A DNA stretch of 64,000 nucleotides from Qipengyuania seohaensis (GCF_002795865.1 NZ_CP024920.1:2205001-2269000); one strand, 5' to 3'. Shown: positions 6,918-16,284, counted from the first letter of the stretch. A program made the numbers and translations. The notes: generated by a model from the letters alone, not told the origin.

Positions 6918-8615
6918 CTAGCGTGCGGTCTCGAGACGCTTCTGCCGTTGGAACTCGTAAAGCGACGGGGCATTCGCCACCGGCTTGTTGAGCCATTCCA
7001 CATGCGGCTCGGGCGTGTGGTCCAGCAGCAGCGGGCGATTGCCATGCAAGCCTATGATACGTGCATCAGGGCCTTCCGAACCTGCGAAGATCGTCACCGG
7101 CTGGCCTGGTGCAACTCCGCCATCAACTAGGACCTTGAGATTCCACGTCGTATTGTAGCGTGCGTGGCCCGGTTTCCAGTACCCCGCACCACCGGCCTTG
7201 TAGAGGTCGAACATCGGGGTGCCGTCTTTCGCCTTGCGGTCGGGCGTCAGGTGGACGGTAACGTTGTCGTAAAGGTTCTGGTGATTTGCGCCGGCGTGCT
7301 GGTCGAGGCTCGGCCGTGACCAGACGACCGCATCCTTGTAGACCGACTTTGTCGCCTGTGTATTGAAGCTGAGTGCATGGATCGTCGGGTTCTCGACGGT
7401 CAACCCGTCCACCAGCACATTGTGCACATTACCGATATGCACGCTGTAATGCGCCATGTGATCGCCCTTGGTGCGGACGTTTGCGATTGTGACGTTAGCC
7501 AAATCGTCGGTCAGGATGCCGCTGTCGGAATTGGTCACCGTGACATTGCGGATCCACCCGTCGTGGACGCCGGTGAAATAGATGCCATTGTAGCCTGCCT
7601 CGTTATGGTGGCCGAAAAACGGATTCTCTGGGAAGGCAAGAGCAAGGTCCTGGATGCCGACGTCGGACAAGTGCTCCCAGCTTGCAAAATAGGCGGGCAG
7701 CTCGTCGCCAATCGGATGCAATAGCGGATCGGAAATCGTCACGCGATTGCCGTCGATGCGCTCGATTTTCGTTGCTTGCCTGACGAGAGGTCGGTCAGGC
7801 AATTCCCAATGGCGCGAGCCGATCTCCTCTTCGGTATTACCGTAGAGTACGCGGATCAATGGTCCGTCAGGCCCGGCACGGTTATGCCAGTGAATCTGTA
7901 AGACGTCCCCGACCGCGAGGTTGCGGCCATCCGCAACTGTCAGGATACGCTCTCCGCGCTTGCCCATAGTGATATCGGCTTGCTTCCCGATCGGGCGATC
8001 GTGACTTTCGAGATAGGTAGCATGTCGCCCTTCGGGGACCCGGGTCCAGATAAAGCCGCCGCTCCAGCTCCACGGTGAAAACAGCGTGTCGAGATTGGCC
8101 TTCTTCTGCCGCTCACGCTTGTCGTTTTCCACCAGATAGGTGCGCAATTCGTCCAGTGCGCCGCCATCATCCAACTGATTGAGCGGACGGGGCATGTAGA
8201 GTTCGGTACCCCCTTCGCCAGAACCCATTCCCGACAATACAATGCCGCTGTGTTCGATCCACAGGATGCCGCTCAAAATATAGCGCCCACTTCCGAATTG
8301 CACGCGGACCGGCCCGCCTTGTTCGGATGCAGCAGCAATGGCAGCGATAACCGCAGCCGTATCATCGACCTCGTCATCCGCACGAGCCCCGAAATCGTCT
8401 ACTCGGACTTCGCTGGCGACGTGGGGGATAGCTTCGATTCCGACACCGAAACCGGCGTAGGAAAAGTCCGGCAGCCAATTTTCGTCATCCGCTGACGCGT
8501 TAGCGATTATCGGGGGTAAATCTTGCGCCCAGACAGGGGCGGCCGTGGCGACCGAAATTGCCAAAGCGGAAAAAAACACGCTGCTTTTCAAAAGCGTGAC
8601 CATTTCTTGCGGCAT
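6918..8615 (-). CDS. Secreted right-handed beta-helix protein (pectate-lyase superfamily)
   Basis: A start at 8615 (GGGGAG about 9 bases upstream) gives 565 aa with a signal peptide ending near 'PVWAQD'. The body opens with 'VDDFGARADDEVDDTAAVIA', the Pectate_lyase_3 beta-helix entry, and continues with short repeating coils ('NVTVTNSDSGILTDDLANVT', 'NVHNVLVDGLTVENP'). It probably binds or cleaves an acidic polysaccharide in the periplasm or outside. It diverges from the TonB-receptor operon and shares its operator region. Lyase versus glycosidase is undecided. Confidence 0.75.
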   Translation of the reverse strand: MPQEMVTLLKSSVFFSALAISVATAAPVWAQDLPPIIANASADDENWLPDFSYAGFGVGIEAIPHVASEVRVDDFGARADDEVDDTAAVIAAIAAASEQGGPVRVQFGSGRYILSGILWIEHSGIVLSGMGSGEGGTELYMPRPLNQLDDGGALDELRTYLVENDKRERQKKANLDTLFSPWSWSGGFIWTRVPEGRHATYLESHDRPIGKQADITMGKRGERILTVADGRNLAVGDVLQIHWHNRAGPDGPLIRVLYGNTEEEIGSRHWELPDRPLVRQATKIERIDGNRVTISDPLLHPIGDELPAYFASWEHLSDVGIQDLALAFPENPFFGHHNEAGYNGIYFTGVHDGWIRNVTVTNSDSGILTDDLANVTIANVRTKGDHMAHYSVHIGNVHNVLVDGLTVENPTIHALSFNTQATKSVYKDAVVWSRPSLDQHAGANHQNLYDNVTVHLTPDRKAKDGTPMFDLYKAGGAGYWKPGHARYNTTWNLKVLVDGGVAPGQPVTIFAGSEGPDARIIGLHGNRPLLLDHTPEPHVEWLNKPVANAPSLYEFQRQKRLETAR

Positions 8616-8663
8616 AAAATCCACTCCCCGAACCTCTTTTGCATCTTGGGTATTGACGCGCAA

Positions 8664-8677
8664 TGGCACCGGTGTCA
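8664..8677. promoter_or_regulatory. LacI-type operator copy 1
   Basis: TGGCACCGGTGTCA is a near-perfect palindrome centred on CCGG. It lies in the 140-base divergent region between the beta-helix gene and the TonB receptor. It matches three other copies in this locus, so it is probably bound by the LacI-type repressor encoded at 15207. Confidence 0.7.
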
Positions 8678-8685
8678 ATAAATTA

Positions 8686-8699
8686 GGTAACCGGTGTCA
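8686..8699. promoter_or_regulatory. LacI-type operator copy 2
   Basis: GGTAACCGGTGTCA, whose reverse complement is TGACACCGGTTACC, is identical to the copy at 16271. The centres of copies 1 and 2 are 22 bases apart, about two helical turns, allowing side-by-side binding and control of both divergent promoters. Confidence 0.75.
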
Positions 8700-8755
8700 A
8701 AAGGCATCGTCGGCTGATCGTAAAAATGCCGCTACATCATCGGGAGGGAGACCCA

Positions 8756-11623
8756 ATGCGCACCATCATCACCAACCAGCTTCGTGCTGGACGCCTTTCG
8801 CACCTCGGTATCAAGGCGACTTTGCTCGCATCGGCCGTGGTTCTGACCCCGGCTGCGGCGTTGGCCCAGGCGGCCCCGCCCGACGATGATGCCGATGTTG
8901 TGGAAGAGGCGTTACAGGACGAGGACACGATCGTGGTGACAGGCGAGATTGCCCGCACGATCGAGAACTCGCTCGAAGCCAAGCGTGAGCTTGACGTGAT
9001 CGGCGACGCGATCGTGGGTGAGGACATCGGCGATCTGCCCGATTTGTCCGTGGCGGAAACGCTGGAGCGCATCGTCGGTGTAACGTCCGACCGCTTCAAA
9101 GGTGGCGCATCCGAACTGTCCGTGCGCGGCCTCGGCGCGTTCCTCGGCTCTTCCGTACTCAACGGGCGCGAAGTGTCCTCCGGAAGCGACGGGCGCGACG
9201 TGAATTACGGCCAGTTCCCGAGTGAACTGATCAACGGCGCCATTATCTACAAATCACAGCAGGCCAGCTTCATCGAGGGTGGCGTTTCGGGGATTATCGA
9301 ACTTCAGACATTGCGGCCGGTCGATTACGGCAAGCAGCGCCTGCAAGTCCAAGGCCTGGTCGGCTACAGCCCTTATCAGGATCGGGTCGTGGGTAGCGGC
9401 GGGCTCAATTCGCGCTTTACCGCATCCTATATCGATCAATTCCAACTGGGTGATGGAGAGTTCGGTATTGCGATCGGCGGACAGATCCGCAACGATAACG
9501 CACCGGAAGATATCTACACCACGAGCTCGACCTTCCGCCCTTGCAACACGATCGAGGGCATGGGTCAGAGCAACAATTGCGATTTCGAATTCGACGGGGA
9601 CGGCAATCCAACCGGAGCTGCCGGGGACGAGTTCTACCTAGTATCCAACCAGTATATCTACCGCGCTCAAGCGACAGATGCCGACCGCGATGCTGTGATG
9701 GGGGCCATCCAGTGGCAGCCATCACCCAACCTCGATATCAATATCGACGCCCAATATTCCTATCGTGATGACATCGAAGAGCGCGGCAATCTCGTAATTG
9801 CCGACGGTCGCCGCGACATCGTGCCCCTAGAGGTGTCCGATACCGGCGCTCTGCTCTACTGGAGCGGCGAGACGCGGCTGGAAAACCAGTCCGTCTGGCG
9901 TCAGCGCACGGAGGAATACCTCGGCCTTGGCGGCAATATCGCCTGGACCAATGGCCGACTCGTTCTCACCGCCGACGCCGGCTATTCGGAAACCAAGCGT
10001 CGGCAGGACGAAAAAGACATGCGCATTCGCACTAGCGACCGCGTGCTCTTCGAACTCGATCAGCGGGGCTACAACATCCCGAACCTGATCCTGACCGATG
10101 TTTCCGATGTCGAAGACGATACAGGTCTGATGTTCGATCTGGACAATCATGACCTTTACGACAACGGCGCGCGTGCCCGCCGCCGACTGGAAAATGTCGA
10201 CGACACCATCCTCGCCTTCCGTCTCGACGGACTTTACGAGATGGACGGGTTCTTCAATTCGCTACAGGCAGGTGTGCGCTGGGCCGAACGCGAGCGCTTC
10301 CATGACGATGGGATCGACGAGACTGTCGACCTCGTCAACGGCTATGACTCTGCCGAAGCAATCGCGGCGCGTCGCGGCTATTTTCTCGTGCAGGATCTCT
10401 ACGCAGGGTCGGACAGCCCGATGCGTGGCTTGACCTTCGCCAACTGGGATGCCGAACAATTGTTCGCCGCGCTCACCGGCAGCGACGATGCAGGGCTGCC
10501 AACCGGTTCGACGCTCTCGGCACAGGACACAGATGTGACCGAAGAAACCTGGGCAGGCTATGTCCAGGCCAACTTTGACACCGATATGTTCGGCGTTCCG
10601 GCCCGTGGCAATCTAGGCCTGCGTGCGGTGCACACCAAAATAACTTCGGTCGGCATCAGCAATGCGGTCGAGACATCGCCAGGTTCGGAACCGGGAACGG
10701 TGGTCGTCACGCCGGTCGGCGATCCGGTCACCAATACGGAAACCAATGAATTCTGGAATCTCCTGCCCAGCGCAAACCTCATCATGGAACTCGATCCGGA
10801 TGTCTTGTTACGCCTGGCGGCCTACCGCGCCATTGCCCGGCCGGATCAGGAGGCCATGTCGGCCGCGCTGTCCTTCAGCGAGGATGATTTCGAAGATGTC
10901 GGACGGGCGATCACGGCCAGCGGCAACCCGCTTCTCGAACCCCTTGCGTCTTGGAACGGCGACGTGTCCTTCGAGTGGTATGCGTCGAAGACGACCTCAC
11001 TGGCAATCGCGGCTTACTACAAGAGTTTACAGACCGGTTTCCGGACCGATGTCAGCACGATCAATCTGGAAGTGGATGGCGCCGCGGCGCCGGTGACGAT
11101 CGCGCGTACCGTCAATTCGGACGACAAGAGCAATCTTTACGGCTTCGAAGTGACTGCGCAGCACAAGTTCGACTTCGGACTGGGCTTTCTTGCCAGCTAC
11201 AATTGGGCCGATTCAAACTTCGAATTTCCCGATCCCACCACTGTGCCCATCCGCATCGACGGGACAGCAGGTGAAGTGCCCCTGGCAAATTATGTCCAGC
11301 CGGCCAACATCCCCGGCTACTCGAAGCATAGCCTCAACGGCACAGTGTTTTTCGAGACTGGACCATTCTCGGCGCGCCTCGCCTACAAATGGCGTTCGGA
11401 ATACTTCAAGCCGTTCCGCAGCGATCAAAATCGTTACACGGAGGATCAGGGTTTCCTCGATTTCTCGGCAAGCATGGATCTGATGGATGGCGTCCAGATC
11501 CGCTTTCAGGCGCTGAACATTCTCGACGAACCAAATGTGTTCTATCGCCCAACTCCCGACAGCCTGGCGCAGGCTGATTATTCCGGGCCGCGCTACTTCA
11601 TCGGTCTGAGGGGCAGGTTCTGA
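8756..11623 (+). CDS. TonB-dependent receptor for an oligosaccharide
   Basis: The 955-aa product starts at 8756, with GGGAGGGAG just upstream. It has a signal peptide (cleavage near 37), a TonB-box-like 'DTIVVTGE' around 57, a plug ('LSVAETLERIVGVTSDRF', 'SELSVRGLG'), a long beta-barrel and a C-terminal 'YFIGLRGRF' ending in Phe as outer-membrane proteins do. It resembles the sphingomonad/Caulobacter carbohydrate receptors. It heads the operon with an FAH-family enzyme and the TRAP transporter and lies behind two operators, which points to uronate oligosaccharide uptake. Confidence 0.9.
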   Translation: MRTIITNQLRAGRLSHLGIKATLLASAVVLTPAAALAQAAPPDDDADVVEEALQDEDTIVVTGEIARTIENSLEAKRELDVIGDAIVGEDIGDLPDLSVAETLERIVGVTSDRFKGGASELSVRGLGAFLGSSVLNGREVSSGSDGRDVNYGQFPSELINGAIIYKSQQASFIEGGVSGIIELQTLRPVDYGKQRLQVQGLVGYSPYQDRVVGSGGLNSRFTASYIDQFQLGDGEFGIAIGGQIRNDNAPEDIYTTSSTFRPCNTIEGMGQSNNCDFEFDGDGNPTGAAGDEFYLVSNQYIYRAQATDADRDAVMGAIQWQPSPNLDINIDAQYSYRDDIEERGNLVIADGRRDIVPLEVSDTGALLYWSGETRLENQSVWRQRTEEYLGLGGNIAWTNGRLVLTADAGYSETKRRQDEKDMRIRTSDRVLFELDQRGYNIPNLILTDVSDVEDDTGLMFDLDNHDLYDNGARARRRLENVDDTILAFRLDGLYEMDGFFNSLQAGVRWAERERFHDDGIDETVDLVNGYDSAEAIAARRGYFLVQDLYAGSDSPMRGLTFANWDAEQLFAALTGSDDAGLPTGSTLSAQDTDVTEETWAGYVQANFDTDMFGVPARGNLGLRAVHTKITSVGISNAVETSPGSEPGTVVVTPVGDPVTNTETNEFWNLLPSANLIMELDPDVLLRLAAYRAIARPDQEAMSAALSFSEDDFEDVGRAITASGNPLLEPLASWNGDVSFEWYASKTTSLAIAAYYKSLQTGFRTDVSTINLEVDGAAAPVTIARTVNSDDKSNLYGFEVTAQHKFDFGLGFLASYNWADSNFEFPDPTTVPIRIDGTAGEVPLANYVQPANIPGYSKHSLNGTVFFETGPFSARLAYKWRSEYFKPFRSDQNRYTEDQGFLDFSASMDLMDGVQIRFQALNILDEPNVFYRPTPDSLAQADYSGPRYFIGLRGRF

Positions 11624-11651
11624 ACCTGTCAGCTACCGTAGGGGCAAACGC

Positions 11652-12425
11652 GTGACCAATCCCGCTCTCCAGGCCGAAGATCGAGACACTTCGGCCATCC
11701 TCACCCGGGCAAGGCTGGAGGCTTCCGCCTTGCCCGGGCCTCCTCCCGGCCTTCCGGACAACCTGGATGCAGCCTATGCCATCCAACATAAATCGATCGC
11801 GGCATGGCCGGACAAAGTAGCAGGGTGGAAGGTCGGTGGAGTTCCAGCGGATTACGTCGAGCGTTTTCAGGAAACCCGCCTCGCAGGACCTATCTTTGGT
11901 CGATCCGTCGTGCACCATGTTCCCGGGCAGCGCGCGCTAATGTCCGTATTTTGCGGTGGGTTTGCGGCAATCGAACCCGAATTCATAATCCGCTTGGGGG
12001 AAGACAGAACAGGGGACCGCCTGTTCATCGGTGCCGAAATCGCCAGCAGTCCGATCCCGGCGATCAATGATCACGGGCCGGTGGCGGTGATCTCCGATTT
12101 CGGCAACAACAACGGTTTGCTCGTCGGGCCCGAAGTGCCAGATTGGCGCGACTACGCCGGAGAGGTGCGGGTCGTCGCCGAGATTGATGGAACGGCAGTG
12201 GCTGAAAGAATGGTCGCAAACCCTGCCGAAGATGTAGATGCTGCCCTCCAGTTTCTCATCGAGCTTGCCCATCGCAAGGGCTTCTCGCTTCCGGCCGGCA
12301 CCTATGTGTCGTCGGGCGCGATAACGGGAGTCCATGAGGCGGCAATCGGCTGCACCTCACGTCTCGACTTCGGACAGCTTGGCGAGTTGCATCTGGAGCT
12401 TGTCGAGGCGAAACCTTTCGCATGA
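11652..12425 (+). CDS. FAH-superfamily 2-keto-4-pentenoate hydratase-like enzyme
   Basis: A GTG start 28 bases after the receptor gives 257 aa. 'YAIQHKSIAAWPDKVAGWKV' near the N-terminus, 'EPEFIIRLG' and 'GLLVGPEVPDWRDY' are hallmarks of the MhpD/FAH hydratase fold, which acts on 2-keto acids with a metal. In this locus it may process a sugar-acid derivative rather than an aromatic product. Substrate is unknown. The end overlaps dctP by four bases. Confidence 0.75.
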   Translation: MTNPALQAEDRDTSAILTRARLEASALPGPPPGLPDNLDAAYAIQHKSIAAWPDKVAGWKVGGVPADYVERFQETRLAGPIFGRSVVHHVPGQRALMSVFCGGFAAIEPEFIIRLGEDRTGDRLFIGAEIASSPIPAINDHGPVAVISDFGNNNGLLVGPEVPDWRDYAGEVRVVAEIDGTAVAERMVANPAEDVDAALQFLIELAHRKGFSLPAGTYVSSGAITGVHEAAIGCTSRLDFGQLGELHLELVEAKPFA

Positions 12426-13429
12426 GTTTATGCTTGCCAAATCCCTGCATTCCTCGGCGCACGCTTCTCGCTGGCGGGCTGGCCGCCATGGCCGCAGGCT
12501 GTTCGCGGCGCTTGGGTGGAGGTGTGCTGACCGCGACCGATACGCACGTGCGCGATTATCCCACCGTGCAAGCTGTCATTCGCTTTGGCGAGTTAGTAGA
12601 GGAGGCTACCGGCGGTAGGCTGAGCCTGCGCATGTACGCGGGCGGACAGTTGGGCAACGAGCGCGACACGCTGGAAATCACCACATTTGGCGGGCTGGAT
12701 TTCAACCGGGTCAATCTGGCCCCGCTCAACTCGATCGAGCCTCTGACCCGTGTTGCGGCTCTTCCGTTCCTCTTCACCTCGACCGAGCATATGCGCAGCA
12801 CGCTCGATGGGCCGATCGGCGAGGAAATTCTTGCTTCTCTCGAACCGCACGGGCTGATCGGCCTATGCTTTTACGATTCCGGCGCGCGCAGTTTCTACAA
12901 CACCCGAGGCCCCATAAGCTCGCCCGAGGACATGCGCGGGCTGAAGCTGCGTGTGCCAGGGTCCGATCTTTATATTGCGATGGTGCAGTCGCTGGGTGCG
13001 GATGCCGTGCCGATGCCGCTCGACGAAGTTTACCAGAGCCTCGCACAAGGCGTGATCGACGGGGCGGAGAACAACTGGCCCAGCTTCGAGAGCGGCCGTC
13101 ATTTCGAGGTGGCGCGCTATTACAGCCTGACGAGGCACCTGCTGGCGCCGGAAGTTTTCGTGATGTCGAAGCGCCGCTGGGACACGCTTTCGCAGGATGA
13201 TCGCGCGATCATCCGGCAGGCCGCTAAACAAAGCGTACCTTACATGCGCGAGCTTTGGGACGCGCAGGTCGCCAAGAGCAAAGCGATAATCATGGATAGC
13301 GGCGTCAAGGTGAATGAGATCGACCCGGCGCCTTTCGCCCAGCGCATGCGCGGGATGTGGGATGAATTCCTGACCACACCTCGCCAGCGCGAAATGGTGC
13401 GCCAGATTCAGCAGGCCGGCAGCGCATGA
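12422..13429 (+). CDS. TRAP transporter substrate-binding protein (DctP type), lipoprotein
   Basis: The 335-aa product has 'RRTLLAGGLAAMAAGC', a twin-arginine-like signal ending in a lipobox Cys, so it is probably membrane-anchored. The DctP fold is seen in 'LGNERDTLEITTFGGLDF', 'GLKLRVPGSDLYIAMVQSLG' and 'LAQGVIDGAENN'. It captures an organic or sugar acid in the periplasm for DctQM. Start and end overlap the neighbouring genes by four bases each. Confidence 0.9.
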   Translation: MSLCLPNPCIPRRTLLAGGLAAMAAGCSRRLGGGVLTATDTHVRDYPTVQAVIRFGELVEEATGGRLSLRMYAGGQLGNERDTLEITTFGGLDFNRVNLAPLNSIEPLTRVAALPFLFTSTEHMRSTLDGPIGEEILASLEPHGLIGLCFYDSGARSFYNTRGPISSPEDMRGLKLRVPGSDLYIAMVQSLGADAVPMPLDEVYQSLAQGVIDGAENNWPSFESGRHFEVARYYSLTRHLLAPEVFVMSKRRWDTLSQDDRAIIRQAAKQSVPYMRELWDAQVAKSKAIIMDSGVKVNEIDPAPFAQRMRGMWDEFLTTPRQREMVRQIQQAGSA

Positions 13430-13884
13430 TGGACCGGCTTGCAGACATTCTCGCCAAAGCCGGCGCTATCGGCTTGCTGGCGATGACGCTGGTCGTCGGT
13501 TGGCAGGTATTCGGCCGTTTCGTGCTCGAAAGCAGCCCTTCCTGGTCCGAGCAGACCGCGCTTGTGCTGATGATCTGGTATGTCTTCCTTGCTGCCGGAG
13601 CAGGTGTGTGGGAGCGTTTTCACATCCGCATCGAAATCCTCGAGCAGCAGTTCAATTCGGAAACGCGGCGGCGGCTGCGCATCGCCATCCATGCGCTAAT
13701 CGCGCTCATGGGTCTCGCGCTGCTGGTCTTCGGCACACAGCTTGTATGGCTGGTGCGCGACCATGTGATCCCATCGCTCGGGATAAGTCGCGCGTTTGCC
13801 TACATTCCGATCCCTGTAACGGGAGCCCTGATATCGCTGTTTTCCATCGGGCGTATCCGCGTTCGTATGGCGGAGACGAAGTGA
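13426..13884 (+). CDS. TRAP transporter small membrane subunit (DctQ)
   Basis: This 152-aa protein has about four membrane segments with the DctQ signature 'GWQVFGRFVLESSPSWSEQ' between the first two. It bridges binding protein and DctM in sodium-driven uptake. It overlaps dctP by four bases and dctM by one. Confidence 0.9.
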   Translation: MMDRLADILAKAGAIGLLAMTLVVGWQVFGRFVLESSPSWSEQTALVLMIWYVFLAAGAGVWERFHIRIEILEQQFNSETRRRLRIAIHALIALMGLALLVFGTQLVWLVRDHVIPSLGISRAFAYIPIPVTGALISLFSIGRIRVRMAETK

Positions 13885-15161
13885 TGGAAATTCTCGTGCT
13901 CTTCGGCGTGCTGTTCCTCCTGCTTGCATTCGGCGTGCCAGTAGCATTCGCTCTGTTCGGCGCGGCTCTGGCGACTTTTGCCGTGGTCGATATTCCGCTG
14001 ATAGTGGCGGTTCAGCGCATGGCGGCGGGGATCAGCGTGTTCACCCTGATGGCGATCCCCTTCTTCATTTTTGCCGGCGACCTGATGTATCGCGCCGGCA
14101 TTGCCGAACGGCTGGTACGCGTGGCCGATGCCGCCTTTGGACGCGTGCGGGGCGGCTTGGGTCTTGTGAATGTCGGTGCCAGCATGATGTTCGGCGCGGT
14201 GTCAGGCTCCGCCATCGCCAGCGCGTCCGCAATCGGTTCGACGATGGTGCCGCTCATGGACGAGAAGGGTTATGACCGCGATTATTCGGTCAATGTCACC
14301 GTGACCGCCGCGATTGTCGGTCTGCTCATCCCGCCGTCCCACAATATGATCATCTATGCCGCCGCATCGGGAATCGGCGTTTCGATCGGCGATCTGTTCC
14401 TGGCCGGTATCGTGCCCGGCATCCTTACCGGTGGCCTGCTCATGCTGACCGCATGGCTGGTTGCACGGCGGCGCAACCTGCCCACGGGAGCCTTCCCTGG
14501 ATGGAAGGCCTTTCTGCGTGCTGCACTTTACGCAGTACCCGGTTTGATGACCGGTGTGATCATCATGGGTGGCATTCTGTCCGGCATTTTCACGCCGACA
14601 GAAAGCTCCGCTATCGCGGTGATCTACACCATCCTCGTCGGGACCCTGGTCTATCGCAATCTCGGCTGGAGCGGCACATGGGAAGCAGCGCAAAAGTCCG
14701 TCCGCACAGCTTCCATGGTGCTCTTCATCATCGCGGCGGCCACGGCGTTCGGCTTCGCACTGGCACTGCTTGAAGTACCCGCCGCGCTGGCGAGCCTGAT
14801 CGGCGTGATGACGGACAACCCGTTGCTCGCACTTCTCATCATCAACATCATGCTGCTGCTGCTCGGCACCTTCATGGATATGGCGCCGCTGATCGTGATC
14901 ACGACGCCAATCTTTCTTCCGGTTGCAATCGCAAGCGGGATCGATCCGGTCCACTTCGGGATTATTCTGATGCTCAATCTGGGGATCGGGCTGGTGACGC
15001 CGCCGGTTGGATCGGTTCTGTTCGTCGGCTCCGCAGTCGGCAAAATCCCCATAGCCGATATGGTGCGCACCATCTGGCCGTTTTACCTTACGCTTATCGC
15101 TGCGCTCTTGCTCGTCAGCTTCGTACCTGCTCTATCGCTGTGGCTTCCGGGAGCCTTTTGA
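13884..15161 (+). CDS. TRAP transporter large permease (DctM)
   Basis: Starting at the ATG at 13884, which shares a base with the dctQ stop, the 425-aa product has many membrane segments and DctM motifs: 'GVPVAFALFG', 'GAVSGSAIASASAIGSTMVP' and 'LIPPSHNMIIYAAASG'. A far longer upstream frame exists but overlaps all of dctQ and was not used. It completes the sodium/uronate-type TRAP system. An operator copy overlaps its last bases. Confidence 0.93.
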   Translation: MEILVLFGVLFLLLAFGVPVAFALFGAALATFAVVDIPLIVAVQRMAAGISVFTLMAIPFFIFAGDLMYRAGIAERLVRVADAAFGRVRGGLGLVNVGASMMFGAVSGSAIASASAIGSTMVPLMDEKGYDRDYSVNVTVTAAIVGLLIPPSHNMIIYAAASGIGVSIGDLFLAGIVPGILTGGLLMLTAWLVARRRNLPTGAFPGWKAFLRAALYAVPGLMTGVIIMGGILSGIFTPTESSAIAVIYTILVGTLVYRNLGWSGTWEAAQKSVRTASMVLFIIAAATAFGFALALLEVPAALASLIGVMTDNPLLALLIINIMLLLLGTFMDMAPLIVITTPIFLPVAIASGIDPVHFGIILMLNLGIGLVTPPVGSVLFVGSAVGKIPIADMVRTIWPFYLTLIAALLLVSFVPALSLWLPGAF

Positions 15162-15172
15162 CACCGGGGTAC
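15159..15172. promoter_or_regulatory. LacI-type operator copy 3 (autoregulation)
   Basis: TGACACCGGGGTAC overlaps the dctM stop and lies 35 bases before the repressor gene. The left half is perfect; the right half is diverged. The position suggests that the repressor controls its own expression. Confidence 0.6.
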
Positions 15173-15206
15173 TTGGCCAGCGCGAAGCATTTTCATATGA
15201 GAAGCT

Positions 15207-16226
15207 ATGGCCAGCGATAGCAAACCGACGATCAACGATGTGGCACGCATTGCCGAGGTCTCGAAGAAGACGGTCAGTCGCGTCATCAACAAGTCGCCTT
15301 TGCTGAGTGAAAAAACGCGCCAACGGGTGGAAAGGGTCATTGCCGACATCGGTTATGTGCCCAACCCGCAGGCTCGCGCCCTTGCGCTGCGTCGCAACTT
15401 CGTGATCGCCGCCATCCACGACAATCCCAACGCCCAGTTCCTCGTCAATGTGCAGCAAGGCATTCTGGAAGGTCTGGAGGGCAGCGATTTCAACCTGATG
15501 GTAAAGCCCGTCGATCGCCATTCGCCCACGATAGAGGAAGACATCCGCGATTTCCTCGAGCGGCAGCGTCCCTATGGCGTTGTGCTTCTGCCACCGGTCT
15601 CGGAGAATGACGCCATCGCGCGCCTGTGCAACGACCTTGGATGTCGTTACGTGCGCATGGGATCGGTCAAGCTCGACGCGGCGGAGCACACGGTCAGTTC
15701 CAACGACCGCGAAGCAGTGCGCGAAGCGGTCGGCTATCTCATCGCCAAGGGACATCGCCGCATCGCTCTGATCGAGGGACCGCAAGGGTTCACCTCTCCC
15801 CAGGAACGCCGCGCCGGTTTCGAGGAGGCGCTGGATGATGCCGGGCTGGAACTGGATGAGAGCCTTGTCAGGCCCGGAAGCTACACCTTCGAATCCGGCG
15901 TCAGCGCGGGTCAATCTCTGGTCGATATGGATGTGCGGCCGACAGCCATCTTCGCCTGCAATGACGAGATGGCGATTGGCGCAATGATCGCGGCGCGTCG
16001 CAGCGGTTTGCTTATCCCGGAAGACCTGTCCATCGTCGGCTTCGACGACACGCCGCTGTCAAGCCATGTCTGGCCATCGCTGACCACGGTTCATTGGCCG
16101 ATTGTCGATATGGCGCGAACGGCAGCACTGAAGCTCATCGCGCCAGAAGATGCCGAAGCCAATGCTCGATGGCTGCTACCTTCGGCTCTCGTCGAACGCT
16201 CCTCGGTCGTCCCACCGGCCTCCTGA
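15207..16226 (+). CDS. LacI-family transcriptional repressor of the uronate locus
   Basis: The 339-aa product has the LacI DNA-binding head ('TINDVARIAEVSKKTVSRVI', residues about 8-50, with hinge 'NPQARALALRR') and a sugar-binding core ('GVVLLPPVSENDAIARL', 'AIFACNDEMAIGAMIAARRS', 'VGFDDTPLSSHVWPSLTTV'). Four palindromes of the CCGG-centred type LacI proteins prefer lie before the locus operons. The ligand is probably a catabolic intermediate such as KDG; not shown here. Confidence 0.9.
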   Translation: MASDSKPTINDVARIAEVSKKTVSRVINKSPLLSEKTRQRVERVIADIGYVPNPQARALALRRNFVIAAIHDNPNAQFLVNVQQGILEGLEGSDFNLMVKPVDRHSPTIEEDIRDFLERQRPYGVVLLPPVSENDAIARLCNDLGCRYVRMGSVKLDAAEHTVSSNDREAVREAVGYLIAKGHRRIALIEGPQGFTSPQERRAGFEEALDDAGLELDESLVRPGSYTFESGVSAGQSLVDMDVRPTAIFACNDEMAIGAMIAARRSGLLIPEDLSIVGFDDTPLSSHVWPSLTTVHWPIVDMARTAALKLIAPEDAEANARWLLPSALVERSSVVPPAS

Positions 16227-16270
16227 ACATCAGATAAGAACCTCCGGCGAAAGCGCTTGCATCAGATAAT

Positions 16271-16284
16271 GACACCGGTTACCT
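16271..16284. promoter_or_regulatory. LacI-type operator copy 4
   Basis: TGACACCGGTTACC, the exact inverse of the copy at 8686, sits 54 bases before the isomerase gene. A separate AAGCGCTT palindrome lies just upstream, near 16251. The copy ties the catabolic operon to the same repressor as the uptake operon. Confidence 0.75.

Noticed and set aside
13500..13883. Long upstream extension of dctM
   Set aside because: It overlaps nearly all of dctQ in another frame; the ATG at 13884 begins with the normal DctM N-terminus.
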